Shown: piece after piece, positions 1 to 11,300 of the stretch
Layout: each line of letters starts with the position of its first letter
Position numbering within the stretch: position 1 is the stretch's first letter
From: Elgaria multicarinata webbii
Lineage: Eukaryota > Chordata > Lepidosauria > Squamata > Anguidae
Reading direction: 5' to 3'
Assembly: GCF_023053635.1 (NCBI RefSeq)
Contig: NC_086188.1
Location: 2,559,001 to 2,623,000, forward strand
DNA: 64,000 nt
Translations under genes and position numbers: made by a program
Notes under the pieces: generated by a model
What the model saw: the letters and a program-made list of their open reading frames with translations, nothing else
What the model was told of the DNA's origin: nothing
Database searches by the model: none

Positions 1-38
1 TTGCTTTGTTTTCAAACATATAAGCCCACCTTCTCTAA

Positions 39-106
39 CCTAGTGCCCTCCAGATGTGTTGGATTACAACTCCCAGGATCCCCCTGCCAGCTTCGGGGAA
101 GGCTGA
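39..106. mobile_element. Fragment of a palindromic MITE (GTAGTCC family)
   Basis: One arm of the short repeat that recurs through the window: a 'ccctccagatgtgttgga' start, a 'caactcccag' core and a 'ggggaaggctg' end. Two full-length relatives at 45249 and 60957 have 8-bp target duplications, so this is a degraded hAT-type nonautonomous element. Confidence 0.6.
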
Positions 107-149
107 TACCAGAGCATAAGTAGGGGCCAGTGGCCAAGGAGCAGCAAAC

Positions 150-545
150 CCAATGCCCCACGTCAAAAAGGTGCTGCTTCTACAAGGTGCTTTCAGCCTT
201 CGGCCTCCTGCTGCCGGGGTAAGAGCCACCCAGGTCGGAGAGCTCGGCGGAAGCTCTCCAACCCCGGTGGCAAGGATGCGGCCGGTTCCCCAGCCGCCTC
301 CTTCTCCGCCTCTTCCTCCGTCTCTTCTTTCACCGCCGCCACCTCCCCGCCGGCCTCCTGCTGCCAGGGTAAGAGCCACCCGGGTCGGAGAGCTCGCTCT
401 CCGACCCGGGTGGCTCTTACCCCGGCAGCAGGAGGCCGGCGGGGAGGAGGCGGCGGCGAGGACGCAGCCGGTTCCCCAGCCGCCTCCTCCACCGCCTCTT
501 CCTCCGTCTACACCCTCGTTTTGAGGACGCACTGGAGGCGCATGC
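150..545. repeat. GC-rich repeat containing a 124-bp near-perfect hairpin
   Basis: This is a CpG-rich block of reiterated units. Positions 333-393 and 396-456 are inverted copies with only two mismatches and a 2-base spacer. A third copy of the arm lies at about 203-245. A second unit, beginning near 278, recurs near 460. The long open frames on both strands are Pro, Gly and Arg low complexity created by the repeat and are not credible genes. Confidence 0.7.
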
Positions 546-782
546 AAGTGCCTTCAGTACGACGTGTAGATTCCCTCTAGAACTCTGCTGAGCTTCTCTC
601 TCTCTCTGCTTCCCCCAGAACTCTGCTGCTTCTTAACACATCCCAGCTCTCATGGCTACGAATACTCAGAGAGAGATCTCCAGATATCAAGAGCCTTATC
701 TCCTAACAATTAGCTCTCATTGATGTAGAAATGTAGTCAATATATAAATAAGATGTCGGGTGCTTCCAGGCAAGACTTTTTT

Positions 783-932
783 GGCAGGATCTACACTACT
801 GCTTTAAAGCGCTTTAAAGTGCTTTATAACAGTTTTGACAACTGTTGGAACCCAGGACACACTGCATATACAGTTTTCAAAACATTTTCAAAGTGCTTTA
901 AAGCACTTTAAAGCAGTAGTGTAGATCCCCCC
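783..932. mobile_element. Palindromic MITE, GCTTTAAAGC family
   Basis: The ends are inverted copies: 'ggatctacactactgctt' at the left and its complement at the right. The interior is built of repeated TTTAAAGC units. A second family member lies at 24230-24346. No target duplication could be assigned. Confidence 0.65.
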
Positions 933-1149
933 AAAAATGGTGCCATCACCCTGCCTCACTCATAGAACTTTACCGGGGGGGGGGGGGGTTGGGTTCAGAC
1001 AACATCAGCTTCTATCAGTAATTCTCCTGTGTTTTTCCACCACTTCTTCCATCTTTTTTAATCTTTTTTGCTACTTTTTGGATTGTTACTGCTAGGACCC
1101 TCCAATTAGAAACACCCATAGATGTTCGTTCATTCGTTCTCGTTCTCGT

Positions 1150-1150
<1 letters not shown>

Positions 1151-1181
<31 letters not shown>

Positions 1182-1182
1182 T
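1151..1182. repeat. (CT)n(CA)n microsatellite
   Basis: A simple tract of CT followed by CA dinucleotides, about 110 bases before the penultimate DAO exon. Confidence 0.9.
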
Positions 1183-1291
1183 CATGAATACCAAATCAGA
1201 ACTGCTATTGCAGTTGCCATGTTTTCTTATAGGCACCAGTCTGCCTGCTGAGAACAACTGTGAGATATTGAGTGAATGTTATTGTTTCCAG

Positions 1292-2671
1292 AAAGCCAAG
1301 ATTGTTGACGAATGGTGTGGTTCCCGTCCAGTACGGCCAAAAGTCCGGTTAGAACATGAGGTTGTTCAGCATGGAACGTTACAGTCGGAGGTAGGCAGTA
1401 ATTCTTGGATGCCTATTTTAGTGGTGGGGGTGGTGGGGGTGGCGGAGTGGGGCTGTTCACATGACACAGTAAGCCACACTCAGTGGCTGAGCGTGGGTTG
1501 TTTTGAACTGTGGTGTGTTCATTGAACCGTGGGTTATCATGTTCTCTGAACGCAGCCAAGGTGGCTTGTTTACCATGCAGTGTGGCTTATTTTCTCAAGC
1601 CAGCTTGAGAACCCATGGTTTGTTGTTGGGTTGTTCAGCATTTTATTTATTTATTACATTTCTATACCGCCCAATAGCCGGAGCTCTCTGGGCGGTTTGC
1701 AAAAATTAAAACCATTCAAAGTATAAAACAACAGTATTGCGTGGTTAACAAGCCACCCTGGCTGCGTTCAGACGACACGATAACCCACCCTGTGGAAAAT
1801 GTGCTGCCTTCAGACAACATTCTAACCCGTGGTTCTCAACAAACAACCTGTGGTTCACAACAACCCACTCTCAACCACTGGGTGCAGGTTAGTGTGTTGT
1901 GTGAACAGCCCCTATATATATGGGTCCAGATTTCTCCTCCTCCTCCTTGTTATGTTCTTACTGGGAATTATTCTCTGAGTTTACCTCTCCAGGTGTTCCC
2001 AGACTCAGGCTTGTCTTGCTTTTCGCCCTGGGCTGGCCCAATCTACTTTGCCTCTTGCCTGGATTTGATTCCACCTGAAACTTGACCTGTTAATCTTCTG
2101 GCACCAATGCTGTTAAGGCCAACCCGGTAATCCTGCCCACAACTGATTCTGTCCTTCCTCACGCGGCAAACATCTCGCTACTCCTGCCTGAATCACTCCC
2201 CAGCTTCTTTGCTTATGAACACCGAGCACTGAATGCGCTGAAATCTATTTTACTTACTATTTTATTTATTACATTTTTATACCCTCCAATAGCAGAAGCT
2301 CTCTGGGCGGTTCACAAAAATTAAAACCGTGAGGAAAATCTCTGAGATGATTAGAAGCTCTGACAGCAGAGAGAGGGCCGGCAAAAATGTAATTACCTGG
2401 GATAAGAGAGCATTCGCTTCGCAGATGGAGATAATTCAGCTTCTGGATTCTTGGAAGGAAAGAAACCAGCCTGTGACGTGAGAGCTGTGCGATGATATCT
2501 GAAATGCTTTCCCGGTCTTGTCTTTCCTTTCTCTTCCAGGTGATTCACAACTATGGCCACGGTGGCTTTGGACTCACCATCCACTGGGGTTGTGCGATGG
2601 AGGCAGCCAGGTTATTTGGGAAGATTCTAGAGGGCCGGAAGTCGGCCAGGCCACCCCGTGCCAACCTCTGA
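1292..2671 (+). CDS. DAO: D-amino-acid oxidase, last two coding exons (5' part lies outside the window)
   Basis: DAO is the FAD-dependent peroxisomal oxidase that converts D-amino acids to 2-oxo acids, ammonia and hydrogen peroxide. Exon 1292-1390 encodes 33 residues including [12 protein letters not shown], which matches the human RPVRPQIRLERE segment that holds the substrate-binding Arg. Exon 2540-2671 encodes 43 residues starting [17 protein letters not shown], the FAD-contacting C-terminal segment, and ends at a TGA. Both exon lengths equal the human ones, the intron is phase 0, and the borders are cag/AAA, GAG/gtaggc and cag/GTG. The protein ends Arg-Ala-Asn-Leu, whereas human DAO ends Ser-His-Leu. 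Ala-Asn-Leu resembles the end of catalase (Lys-Ala-Asn-Leu), a noncanonical peroxisomal signal. The intron carries repeats at 1449-1910 and 2253-2331. Earlier exons were not found and must lie to the left. Confidence 0.95.
1449..1910. mobile_element. MITE with GGCTGTTCACA ends, split by a LINE fragment
   Basis: The left end reads 'gctgttcacatgacac' and the right end 'gtgttgtgtgaacagcc', which are inverted relatives. The interior has repeated variants of 'acccac' and 'gtgggtt'. A LINE 3' end lies inside it at about 1640-1735. The whole sits in the last DAO intron. Confidence 0.55.
1640..1735 (-). mobile_element. L2-type LINE 3' end
   Basis: This is the reverse complement of the tail that ends in 'cggtatagaaatgtaataaataaata', preceded by 'cgcccagagagctccggc'. 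The same tail recurs at many places in the window, including 2253, 12880, 23050, 38470, 42470 and 59560. Confidence 0.7.
2253..2331 (-). mobile_element. L2-type LINE 3' end
   Basis: A second short copy of the LINE tail described at 1640, with the motif 'ctctgggcggttcacaaaaa', in the last DAO intron. Confidence 0.65.
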
Positions 2672-2867
2672 GTATGTGGCAGCAGCTCAGCAAGTCTCCT
2701 CCTTTGCGTTCCCCCCCCCACACACCTTTCCAACTGCATTTCATCCATTACAGCATTTCATTTGCCCGTTATAAGATCTCTGTAACGTTTAGAATTGGTG
2801 CCGGAGTGTCCTTGTTTTCCTTCTCCCCCCTCCCTCACCATCTCTTTTTCCTTTGGTGTCGTGTTCT

Positions 2868-2976
2868 TTTTAGATTGTAAGCCCAAGGGCAAGGCCTGCC
2901 TTGTGTTTATTGACCTGTAAGCCGCTCTGGGAGCCATTCCAACCGAAGAGCAGAGTGTAAATGCTTTAAATAAAGC
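2868..2976 (+). repeat. LINE-derived (L3/CR1-like) 3' tail
   Basis: A degraded tail reading 'attgtaagcccaagggcaag' then 'gccgctctgggagcc' and ending in a t/a-rich stretch. It resembles old L3/CR1 3' ends. It supplies the AATAAA that may serve DAO. Confidence 0.5.
2969..2974 (+). terminator. Candidate DAO poly(A) signal
   Basis: An AATAAA lies about 300 bases after the DAO stop, inside the repeat-derived tail at 2868-2976. It is the first canonical signal seen on this strand after the stop. This is inferred from position only. Confidence 0.45.
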
Positions 2977-3150
2977 CCTTCAGGGTGGATCTAATCTCGC
3001 CGATTTCAGGAGCTTTCCTCAAAGAGTGTTCAGGGATCCAAAGTTCCTTCGTTTTGACCAGAGAACAACAGAGTACACCACCCTCTCTCCAAACATCAAC
3101 CATTGAACAGTATTCCTTGGTACTAGTAAAGGTTCATACAGCTATGCCCT

Positions 3151-3866
3151 CAGAGCTCCATCACACCAGTGTTTTATCGCGCTGTCGTCCTGCCTTGTTT
3201 ACCATTTTGACCCACGTGACCCTCACACGTCGTCGTCCCTGTCCTGCAGTCATCTCACCTCTTCCCTTCCATTTTCTGTGTTTTTCTAGGGCGGGGAAAG
3301 TGCTGTATTTTTTCTCCATGCAGGATAAAACCGCTCTTCCGTCCTGTGTATTGCTGTCTTCGCGCTATGTCACAGAACGTCCCTTCTTGGGGACGTGTGC
3401 GTTGAAGGGCGGTCTTGCTGACAAAAGAGGAGGGCAGGGGCGGTTCTCCAGTGTGCCGAGTCAGTCGAACGGTCTTTCGCTGCTCCAAGCCCACTCTCAT
3501 TGCTTCATCATCCATCCATTTCAACTTCCCTCTTTTTTTTTGTCCGCTGTACGCGGCACCCAGCTGATGAAACGCTAAATCGCTAAACTTTAGACAACAA
3601 CAGCAGAGCACGGTGGGTGGGGAAGGCACCCAGGTCCATCAGAATGTCCATCAAGCACAAGAACCAATGAACTGGAGGGGGAAAGAGAAGCGGTGGGGCG
3701 GCGATACCAGGAAGCGCGAGCCGGGGCAGGTGAAAAGGTAAACAAGGCGAAATTGCGCAACAACGCGCACACGTGAAAGTGACCAGCGCTTGACGCGCTA
3801 ATGAAACAGAGGTGGAAATCGTGGATGCATACCAGGAAGAAAAAAAGTAGGCGTGATGGAGCTCTT
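3151..3866. mobile_element. Candidate DNA transposon-like element with GAGCTCCATCAC inverted ends
   Basis: The left end reads 'gagctccatcacacc' and the right end 'ggcgtgatggagctc', which are reverse complements apart from one base. The 716-bp interior is G+C richer than its surroundings and holds no recognised domain. GAGCTC is itself a palindrome, so a target duplication cannot be told from the inverted end. A similar 'cttcatcacaccag' start occurs near 8704 without a matching right end. Confidence 0.45.
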
Positions 3867-4499
3867 TGGCAGGGGGTCACTGCGTCTTTTATTGCTACTG
3901 TGTGAACTCGGCTTTCCAGCACTTCTCTCCTCAAATGGCTTCCAAACCTAACTCTTAATTTACTCTTCATCCTTCCTGTCCATGTTTCAGGTGGTCTGTC
4001 ATCTTCTTACAACATTTCCACCCCCCACAAACCGAATATTCTTTCAGTTGGAGGTACTGGGTACTGAACCTGGACTGTTCTGCCTGGAAAAACCTCTGAG
4101 TATACAGAGCTGACATCAAGGGTCGGCATAGTTGGGCACTGGCCAGAGCATTGCAACCAGCTTGTTCATCTGCCTCTTGCTTTGGCCCAGACAACGGTGG
4201 TGGTGAGGAGGAGGAGGAGCAGTAGAAACCCCCACTGACTACCTGTTCACAGAGTCTCTGCCTGTCAAGGCAGCCATGATGAGAAACAGGATGAGCAGCT
4301 GGTGACCATGGCCACGAGAAGGTAGACTCACTGTCGGGGGAGGAGGAGGCCCATGGAGGGTCTCTTGCCCAAGGATTTACATGGAAGTGACCGATCACAT
4401 TGGAGAAGGAAGGGGAAAGGCAAAGGGCTGGTGAAAGAGGAGCAAAGCTGCACCCAGCTCTTGGCTGATTTGGGGATCGAGTCCATCCACAGCAAACAA

Positions 4500-4977
4500 C
4501 ATGTGTTCAGAGCATGTTCAGAGGAGGGCAACCAGGATGATCAGGGGTCTGGAAACAAAGCCCTATGAAGAGAGACTGAAAGAACTGGGCATGTTTAGCC
4601 TGGGGAAGAGAGGATTGAGGGGAAACATGACAGGACTCTTCAAGGACTAAAAGGTTGTCACACAGAGGAGGGCCAGGATCTCTTCTCGATCCTCCCAGAG
4701 TGCAGGACACGGAATAACGGGCTCAAGTTACAGGAAGCCAGATTCCGGCTGGACATCAGGAAAAACTTCCTGACTGTTAGAGCAGTACAACAATGGAATC
4801 AGTCACCTAGGGAGGTTGTGGGCTCTCCCACACTAGAGGCCCTCAAGAGGCAGCTGGACAACCATCTGTCGGGGATGCTTTAAGGTGGATTCCTGCATTG
4901 AGCAGGGGGTTGGACTCAATGACCTTATAGGCCCCTTCCAACTCTACTATTCTATGATTCGATGATTCTATGAACCT
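4500..4977 (+). mobile_element. CR1-type LINE 3' end
   Basis: The 3' untranslated segment reads 'aacttcctgactgttagagc', 'ggttggactcaatgacctta', then 'ccttccaactctac', and finishes in the octamer-like ATTCTATGATTCTATGA tail typical of amniote CR1. It is 5'-truncated, as CR1 copies usually are. Other copies are at 21465, 31172, 47160 and 51594. Confidence 0.85.
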
Positions 4978-7900
4978 TGAGAGAAACTGAGTGGTGTATT
5001 CATGCAATGTACTCACACAAATAGAAAGATGATCCGCTTTTTAGGCCCAGAGCAGCCAGAATACTACCCCACAAGGCTCATTATTGTAAAACTATTCATT
5101 TATTCAACATAAAATACCCATTGTGGAATCAAACTAAGGTTGCATCAATAACGGAAACAGAAGAATAGAGTACAATAAGCTCAGTTTACAGAAGTCTCAT
5201 CTTCAAAATGATCACGTGTCTAGTTTCGAAACTGTACATTCAAACACCGCAGAGACATTCAAGTGTACTTTTTGTTTTTCCTGCAAACATTGAGCAATAC
5301 AAGGATCATTCATCACAGCATACGCGGAGAATCAATTTCCCCTCACGACAGCTTTGCACATTAACAAATTGGACGACCCACGGAATTCTGAACACCACAA
5401 GTAAGTTCAATCAAAATGATATTTTTGCTTCATTGTTTTTCTTAACGAATGTACTAATGTACTTTATCCCAAATGAAAAATTCGTAATGCGTTTAGAACA
5501 AAATCTTTGGAAGCATTTGTTATATACATGGGTGCTTTTGGTATTTATTATTTTTAATGGTTTCTGAGCATTTGTAGGCCATTATGTATAAAAGCCAGAT
5601 TTCGTATATATATATATTTTCAGATAAGACAACACTGTAGATTTCTAGCTTAACAGTCCAGAGTTCTTACTAAATTAAACTTGATATATACCATCCAAGA
5701 GAAATCCTATTGATTTAAACTACGTGTGATTCAATTTGGCAATCCCCTTTTTATGGTCATTCCTGTTCAACAAAAAGCTGGTGTAATTGTGAAGGAGGCT
5801 GAATAAGCAGGGGTTATGTACACTTTTACGTGACATTAATAAAACTTACAAAGGAAATGTAGTTCAAAGAAGCTTTATGCCAACAGTATTTCAAAAGGCC
5901 TACGCAGGAGCAGACACTTTAAGATTTGGCTACTGGATTTAACTTACAATACTTTTAACCAGGTAGAGGAGGAAAAACTCTCCAAAATCTCTCCAGCCCC
6001 CAGATGAGAAAGACTTGAGCCAAAATATGACTCAGAGACTTCATGTTGCTGACTTTTGTCTTAAGCCCTCAATGGGGCTTCTGAGTTTGAAATACTTCAC
6101 TCAGATGAAATGTCAACTGCAGCTGAAAGGTAAAAACTTGCAGGAATGTCTATTTGATGACTGTGATGTTGTAAAATTTTGAATCTGAGACATAAGAATG
6201 CAGAAAGGATTTGAAAGCTGGAAGATGGAGCCTAGGCTAAGAAAATACAAACAGCTCCATTCCCTGGTGTGTATCAAGCCGTCTTCTAAAGGTGGCTGAA
6301 TCGGAGTTCCTTGACCACGTTACCTTTGACATCCTGGAGGCAAAGAACTCTAATACAGGCTTCTTTGGCCTTTTTATATTTTTTGGCATTGTAGAAAATT
6401 GTTTGAAGGACTATGCTGATGTTCACCTCTGTGATTTAAATAAAATAGCCCAAATCTCCTGGGAATTTTTATTGAGTCAATGGCTAAAACTATGAGTGGA
6501 GATAATCATCGTGTAGTCATTAATCCCACTTCTGCCTCTGGTCAAACAGGCTGTGTAGGTTTTTGTTTTGTTTTCAAATCCTGCAAGACCTATTTGACCA
6601 GAGGTAATAGTGAGACAAATAAAAGTAGGTATGCCTGCACCACCGGAAAACATACCTCTCTCAAATCACTTTTTCAGCTCTCTTGACCAAACTATTTACT
6701 AGAAGTAGGTACAGCTTGTTTTTATAGATTTCATTTAGGAGCTCCCTCAACCTGGCTTTTCAGAAAAACCAAAAAGCTTGGGTGATAAAGGCTTGATTTT
6801 CGGTCTTAATTTCTTTGTTGTACACCCATTAGAGACTGCAGCCGAAATACCTGGCCTGTAACAGTAACCTGTGTCACATAGCAGGTCTCCTGGGAATGGA
6901 ACCAGGTACTTTCTACATGCAAAGTATGTGCTCTACCACTGCACTCTGGTCCTTCCTCACTTTGGAAAATTAGTTTGAAAGGCAGGGCATAAACAACTTA
7001 AATAAATAAAAATAAATATCCAGAACTGGCCCCAAAAGCTTGGCTGTTTTCACAAATGAATTATACATTGTGTGAAGAAATAATTTTCCCAGAGGAACAG
7101 CCACGTTGGTTTGTTGCAGCAAAAGTCAACAAAGGCCCTTTCTACACCTAAGGATTATCCCAGGAAAATGGAGGGATCCCCTGTGTGTCATTTGCATGCA
7201 CAGGGACGAACCCGGGGGCAGGTGTAGAGGTGGCCAAAGAGTCTTGTGGCTCCTTAAAGGGTAACAAATGTCTGTGTGTATATACATGCATCTGATGGCA
7301 GGCTGCAGACATGAAAGCTTATGCCCCAATGTGTTTGTCTGTCTTTAAGATGCCACAAGATTCTTTGTTCTAATTTAACTTGCCTGTCCTGAATCTGCTG
7401 CCTGTCAATTTCACCGGATGATCCTGAGTTATAGAAAGACAGAAAAACTTCTCTATCTCCTTGGTCCACACCATGCATCATTTTATAAACTCCTATCTTA
7501 TCCGCTCCTTTAGTTGTCTTTCTTCTCTACACTAAAAAGCCCCACCAGATGCTTCCCTTCCCTTGGTAGGGAAGGCGTTCCCATCCTTTGATTCGTCTGG
7601 CGGCCATTTTCAGGGCCCCCTTCCAGCCCTATGATATCTCTTTTGAGATGGGCGCGACGAGGAGGAGGTCCGTAAACAGCATTTAAAGTTGCCCTGACTT
7701 CTTTGCAGGCTTTCCCTCTACATCCAGCGGCGCGCTTTGCCAGTGGAAGAGACACTCATTTATCGAAACGCCCAGCAACTCCTCAAGAAGGAACACATAC
7801 CAGCAAGGAGGCTTCGATTAGACAAACGATGGTTTGCGGGTGCCATCGGTCGTTTACGGCGGAAAAGTGCACGGCCGGCGATTCGATTCACAAGTGCGCG

Positions 7901-8388
7901 AGACCAGACTGCATGCTACAGTAGGAATGTGTGCGCTTAGATACAAGCCCACCTACTTGTGAATGTCAAGAGCATTGCCCACTTGTGGACAGAAGAGTCT
8001 AAATCATGTTCATTGAGCTGCTTGCTTGGCACCAAGAAACTAAGTTTGTTTGGGATTATTATTATTATTATTATTGTCAACCAAGACAGATAGTTTGGGA
8101 AATGCTCCCTCTCTTCTTCCCTAGTCCCATCACCTTCCTCCCTGGCACCCCCTCCCACACGTATACACATCCGCTTTCCAGACCTAACACCAACCCTTGC
8201 ACAAGGGGACGGTGATGGGTGCAAGCAAACCAAGGAGCCCAAGAAGACACAGACAGATCGTTCTTGCTTTTGGGAAACGCACGGCAGCATCTCGAGGTTC
8301 CGCTTCTCAGACGTCGGACTTGGGAGTGTTTTTTTGTGGGGGGGACCCCTTCTCCAGGCTTCCCTGCGGTCGCCATGATGTGCCCCCG
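4978..8388. other. SVOP downstream region / probable 3' UTR; no coding gene seen
   Basis: This stretch lies just downstream of the SVOP stop on the minus strand. It is largely A+T-rich and unique-looking from about 5080 to 6980, with several TTTATT strings (AATAAA on the minus strand) near 5098 and 5541. Any of these could end the SVOP transcript, but the site cannot be chosen from sequence. A (TTA)n tract lies at 8057-8077. No exon of a known family was found in either orientation. Confidence 0.5.
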
Positions 8389-11300
8389 TCACCCTTGAGA
8401 TCCAGAGTTTGACCGGGGCACTCCGCGGCCAAACATCTCTTGGCCCCATTCCCTGTGGGTGGACTCCTGCAAGCCACGGCCCTTGGTTTCGATGGGCAGC
8501 AAGCAGGAAGCCAGGGCTGCCAGGACGCAGCACCCGCTATAGACGATCAGCGTCAAATAGACCGAGGACTCCAGCATCACCTGGAAGTGGAAGGAAGGAG
8601 GAACTCAGCGAAGACGTGCCGGTGTGCAGATACAGAAAGGTTGCTGATTTAACTCTGAAGCTGTGCGGTGCAGTGGTGAAACTGTTGGACTGGGACTCAT
8701 AGCTTCATCACACCAGGGTTATACTGTGCAATCACTGCGAATTGCGTGCAAAGGACTCTGAAGTTTCCCAGTTTATAATCTGCTTTGACCGTGAAGTACT
8801 CCCATGCGTCCTGCTTTAATTGTGCTATAAAGCCAAAAGACCTGACCTATTTTGCTACTAGTTTTGGAGCGAATCATTTGTTGTTTTCCAAGCAGCCACT
8901 GGGGGTGCAGGAGGAGGATTTGATATGGTTAAAATACAAATTAAACAAATGCTTACATCTGCGTAAGTTTTAAAGATAAAGACATCAAAATTGTAATAGA
9001 TATTAAGGAGAGCTTTAAGCATACCAAATTTGAATCGGATTGAGTCATCCATTGATTTTTTATAATTTTTTACATTTCCCCCCCTTAAACCCTTTTCTAT
9101 GCAAAGGATCTTAGGAGCGCTGCTGCCCGGGGTGTGATTTAGCTAACAACAACAACAAGTTTTGTGCTATAGGGGATAATTCGAGGGAAACAGGTATGTG
9201 GGATGAAGCCTTCAGGAGCTCTGCTTTTAGTCCTAGCAGCTGCAAAACTCACTTGGCGAACTTTTGGGCCAGTCACTGACTCTCAGCCTAACCTATCTCA
9301 AAGGGTTGTTGTGAAAGTATAAAATGAAGAGGAGGAGGAAAATCACGTACACCGTCTTGGGCTCCTTGCAAAAAGAAAAAAAACGGTGGGGATATAGTTG
9401 TAATAATAAATAAATATAAAGTCAGAGTTGTTCGGTGGATTAGTTCAATGAAGGTGACTTGGGTCTATGACCCACCTGTGCCCACATGCTCCTAAAGTGT
9501 CTGCATTCCAGTAACTGCCCCTGAGGAGGCTTCCAGAAGAAGCTTTTATTGTGCAATTGCACTGCCTCGTTCATGGAAGTTTTGGGAGGAGGGTAGTCTG
9601 GACGGTGCCATCTTCAATTGGTAGCCCTCCCATGTTTTCCCTCCACTGCTTCCATCTTTTTTTCTTTTTCTACAAAGAAATCCATCAAGGAAGAAAATAC
9701 AAAATATCTGCACCATGCCTTTGGGATTGCGAGTGCTCGGAGCCCTCCATCTGGAAACTCCTTCCACTGGCTGACCTTTGGCTTTTGAACCTTAGAACCA
9801 TCTCTTTACAAAGGCCATGTTGGTTCACTTATTCCAGGGGTGCAGAACCTATTTCATCCCAAGGGCCAGATTGCATTTCGCAGAAGCACTTGGGGGCCAC
9901 ATTCCAGTGGCGGGCGAGTAACTAAGGGGAGGTGTTTCAACCTTTCAGAATGGGGGAAAAAACCTCAGCGCAAACGCCAGGAATCCACCAGATGATGGGC
10001 TGTCAGGGGGAAAAGGGGGCATCGGCCACAAATATTTCAGAGGGAGAAAGAGGGAGAGGTTGTTTTACCTGCGCAATGAATGGCGTGATGAGCGCACCCA
10101 CTCTGGCTACTCCACTACAAGTCCCAAGGCCCAGGGCCCGGGTGGCTGTTGGGTAAACCTGCAGAGAAAGCCAGAAACATCTCACGTTCTTACCAGATCA
10201 GTAAAGGCTGGAGAAAAAGACCTATCAGGGTGCCTTTCATAGGGTTCATTGGGCCTGGGGCCCAGAACTGTTCGAAACGTCCAGCTTTAAGTTAACCTAA
10301 GAAGAAAGGATTTACCACCATTACGTGCGAACCAGGTCTTTGCTCCGTGAAAACGGAGAGATCACACTCTCCCAAAGGCTCCTGGGATTGGGCTGATCTT
10401 GCCCAAGATCACTCAAAATCCGGAAGCTAGACTTGAGCAGTGTCAGAGCAGGACTTTAGGGCAGAGGTCAAGGGTCCGACTCAGGAGAGAGCCCTCAAAC
10501 ACAGCAGGGCTGGCTGACCTCATTTTGAAGTGAAGTAAGACACGTTACCATCTAAAGGAAGAACCTGTGTGGTGTAGTGGTTAAAGTGTCGGACTGGAAC
10601 TCAGAAGATCTGGGTTTTAGTCCCCACTCGACTATGAAGCTCACTGGGCGACTCTGGGCCAGTTGCTGATTCTCACTCTAACCTACTTCACAGGGTTGTT
10701 GTGAGGATAAAATGGAGAGGAGGACTGTGGGTTCCGTGCAAGAGGGGAAAAGGCAGGATATAAATGTAATAATAAATAAAGAGGTGGGCAGGCATAACAG
10801 CATTAACTCCAGAGTCTAGAAAAACATCAGTGCACCATTCTTGGTCAGGCCCAAGTCTCACAGAATCTCTTGTTTTACAAATAAGTGATGTCCTTCCTTA
10901 CCTCAGGGGTGTAAACATAAGCAGCTTGAAACCCTCCAGAAATAAAAGCCCTTGCGATGAACAGCAGCACGGTAAGAACTTCCCTGTAAGAACGAAAGAC
11001 ACAATATTGGTTTTGAAGGACGCTACGCATTGACCCAAGGCATTCGCTGTATCTCTGGATCCGTGAGGACACATTTCGGGCAGGTATCTCCCCCTCCCCG
11101 CCCCATTTCTCTGGGTTCAACGGGAGGACTAAAACCAATGGGAAGTGCAGGCTGTAAATATGGGTAAAGCCATGAATTAAATTCTGGGCAATCTTCTTTA
11201 TATTACCCCAAAGTGGACTCTTAAGGGGCCGTCTGTACTTCAGTTGTGCCAGCTGAGGGGGGCTATAGGGTGAAAGCTCTAGCACACCAACACAACCGGG

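Noticed and set aside
35-547. Long overlapping frames on both strands rich in Gly, Pro, Arg and Ala
   Set aside because: They arise from the GC-rich inverted repeat at 150-545. Both strands are open, there is no known domain and the composition is low complexity.
2985-3578. 197-codon open frame between DAO and SVOP
   Set aside because: It spans repeat-derived sequence and the left end of the candidate element at 3151, with no recognisable domain, splice signals or similarity.
10563-10640. tRNA-like A and B boxes
   Set aside because: They are the head of a Sauria-type SINE; no complete tRNA cloverleaf is present. The same holds at 26595.
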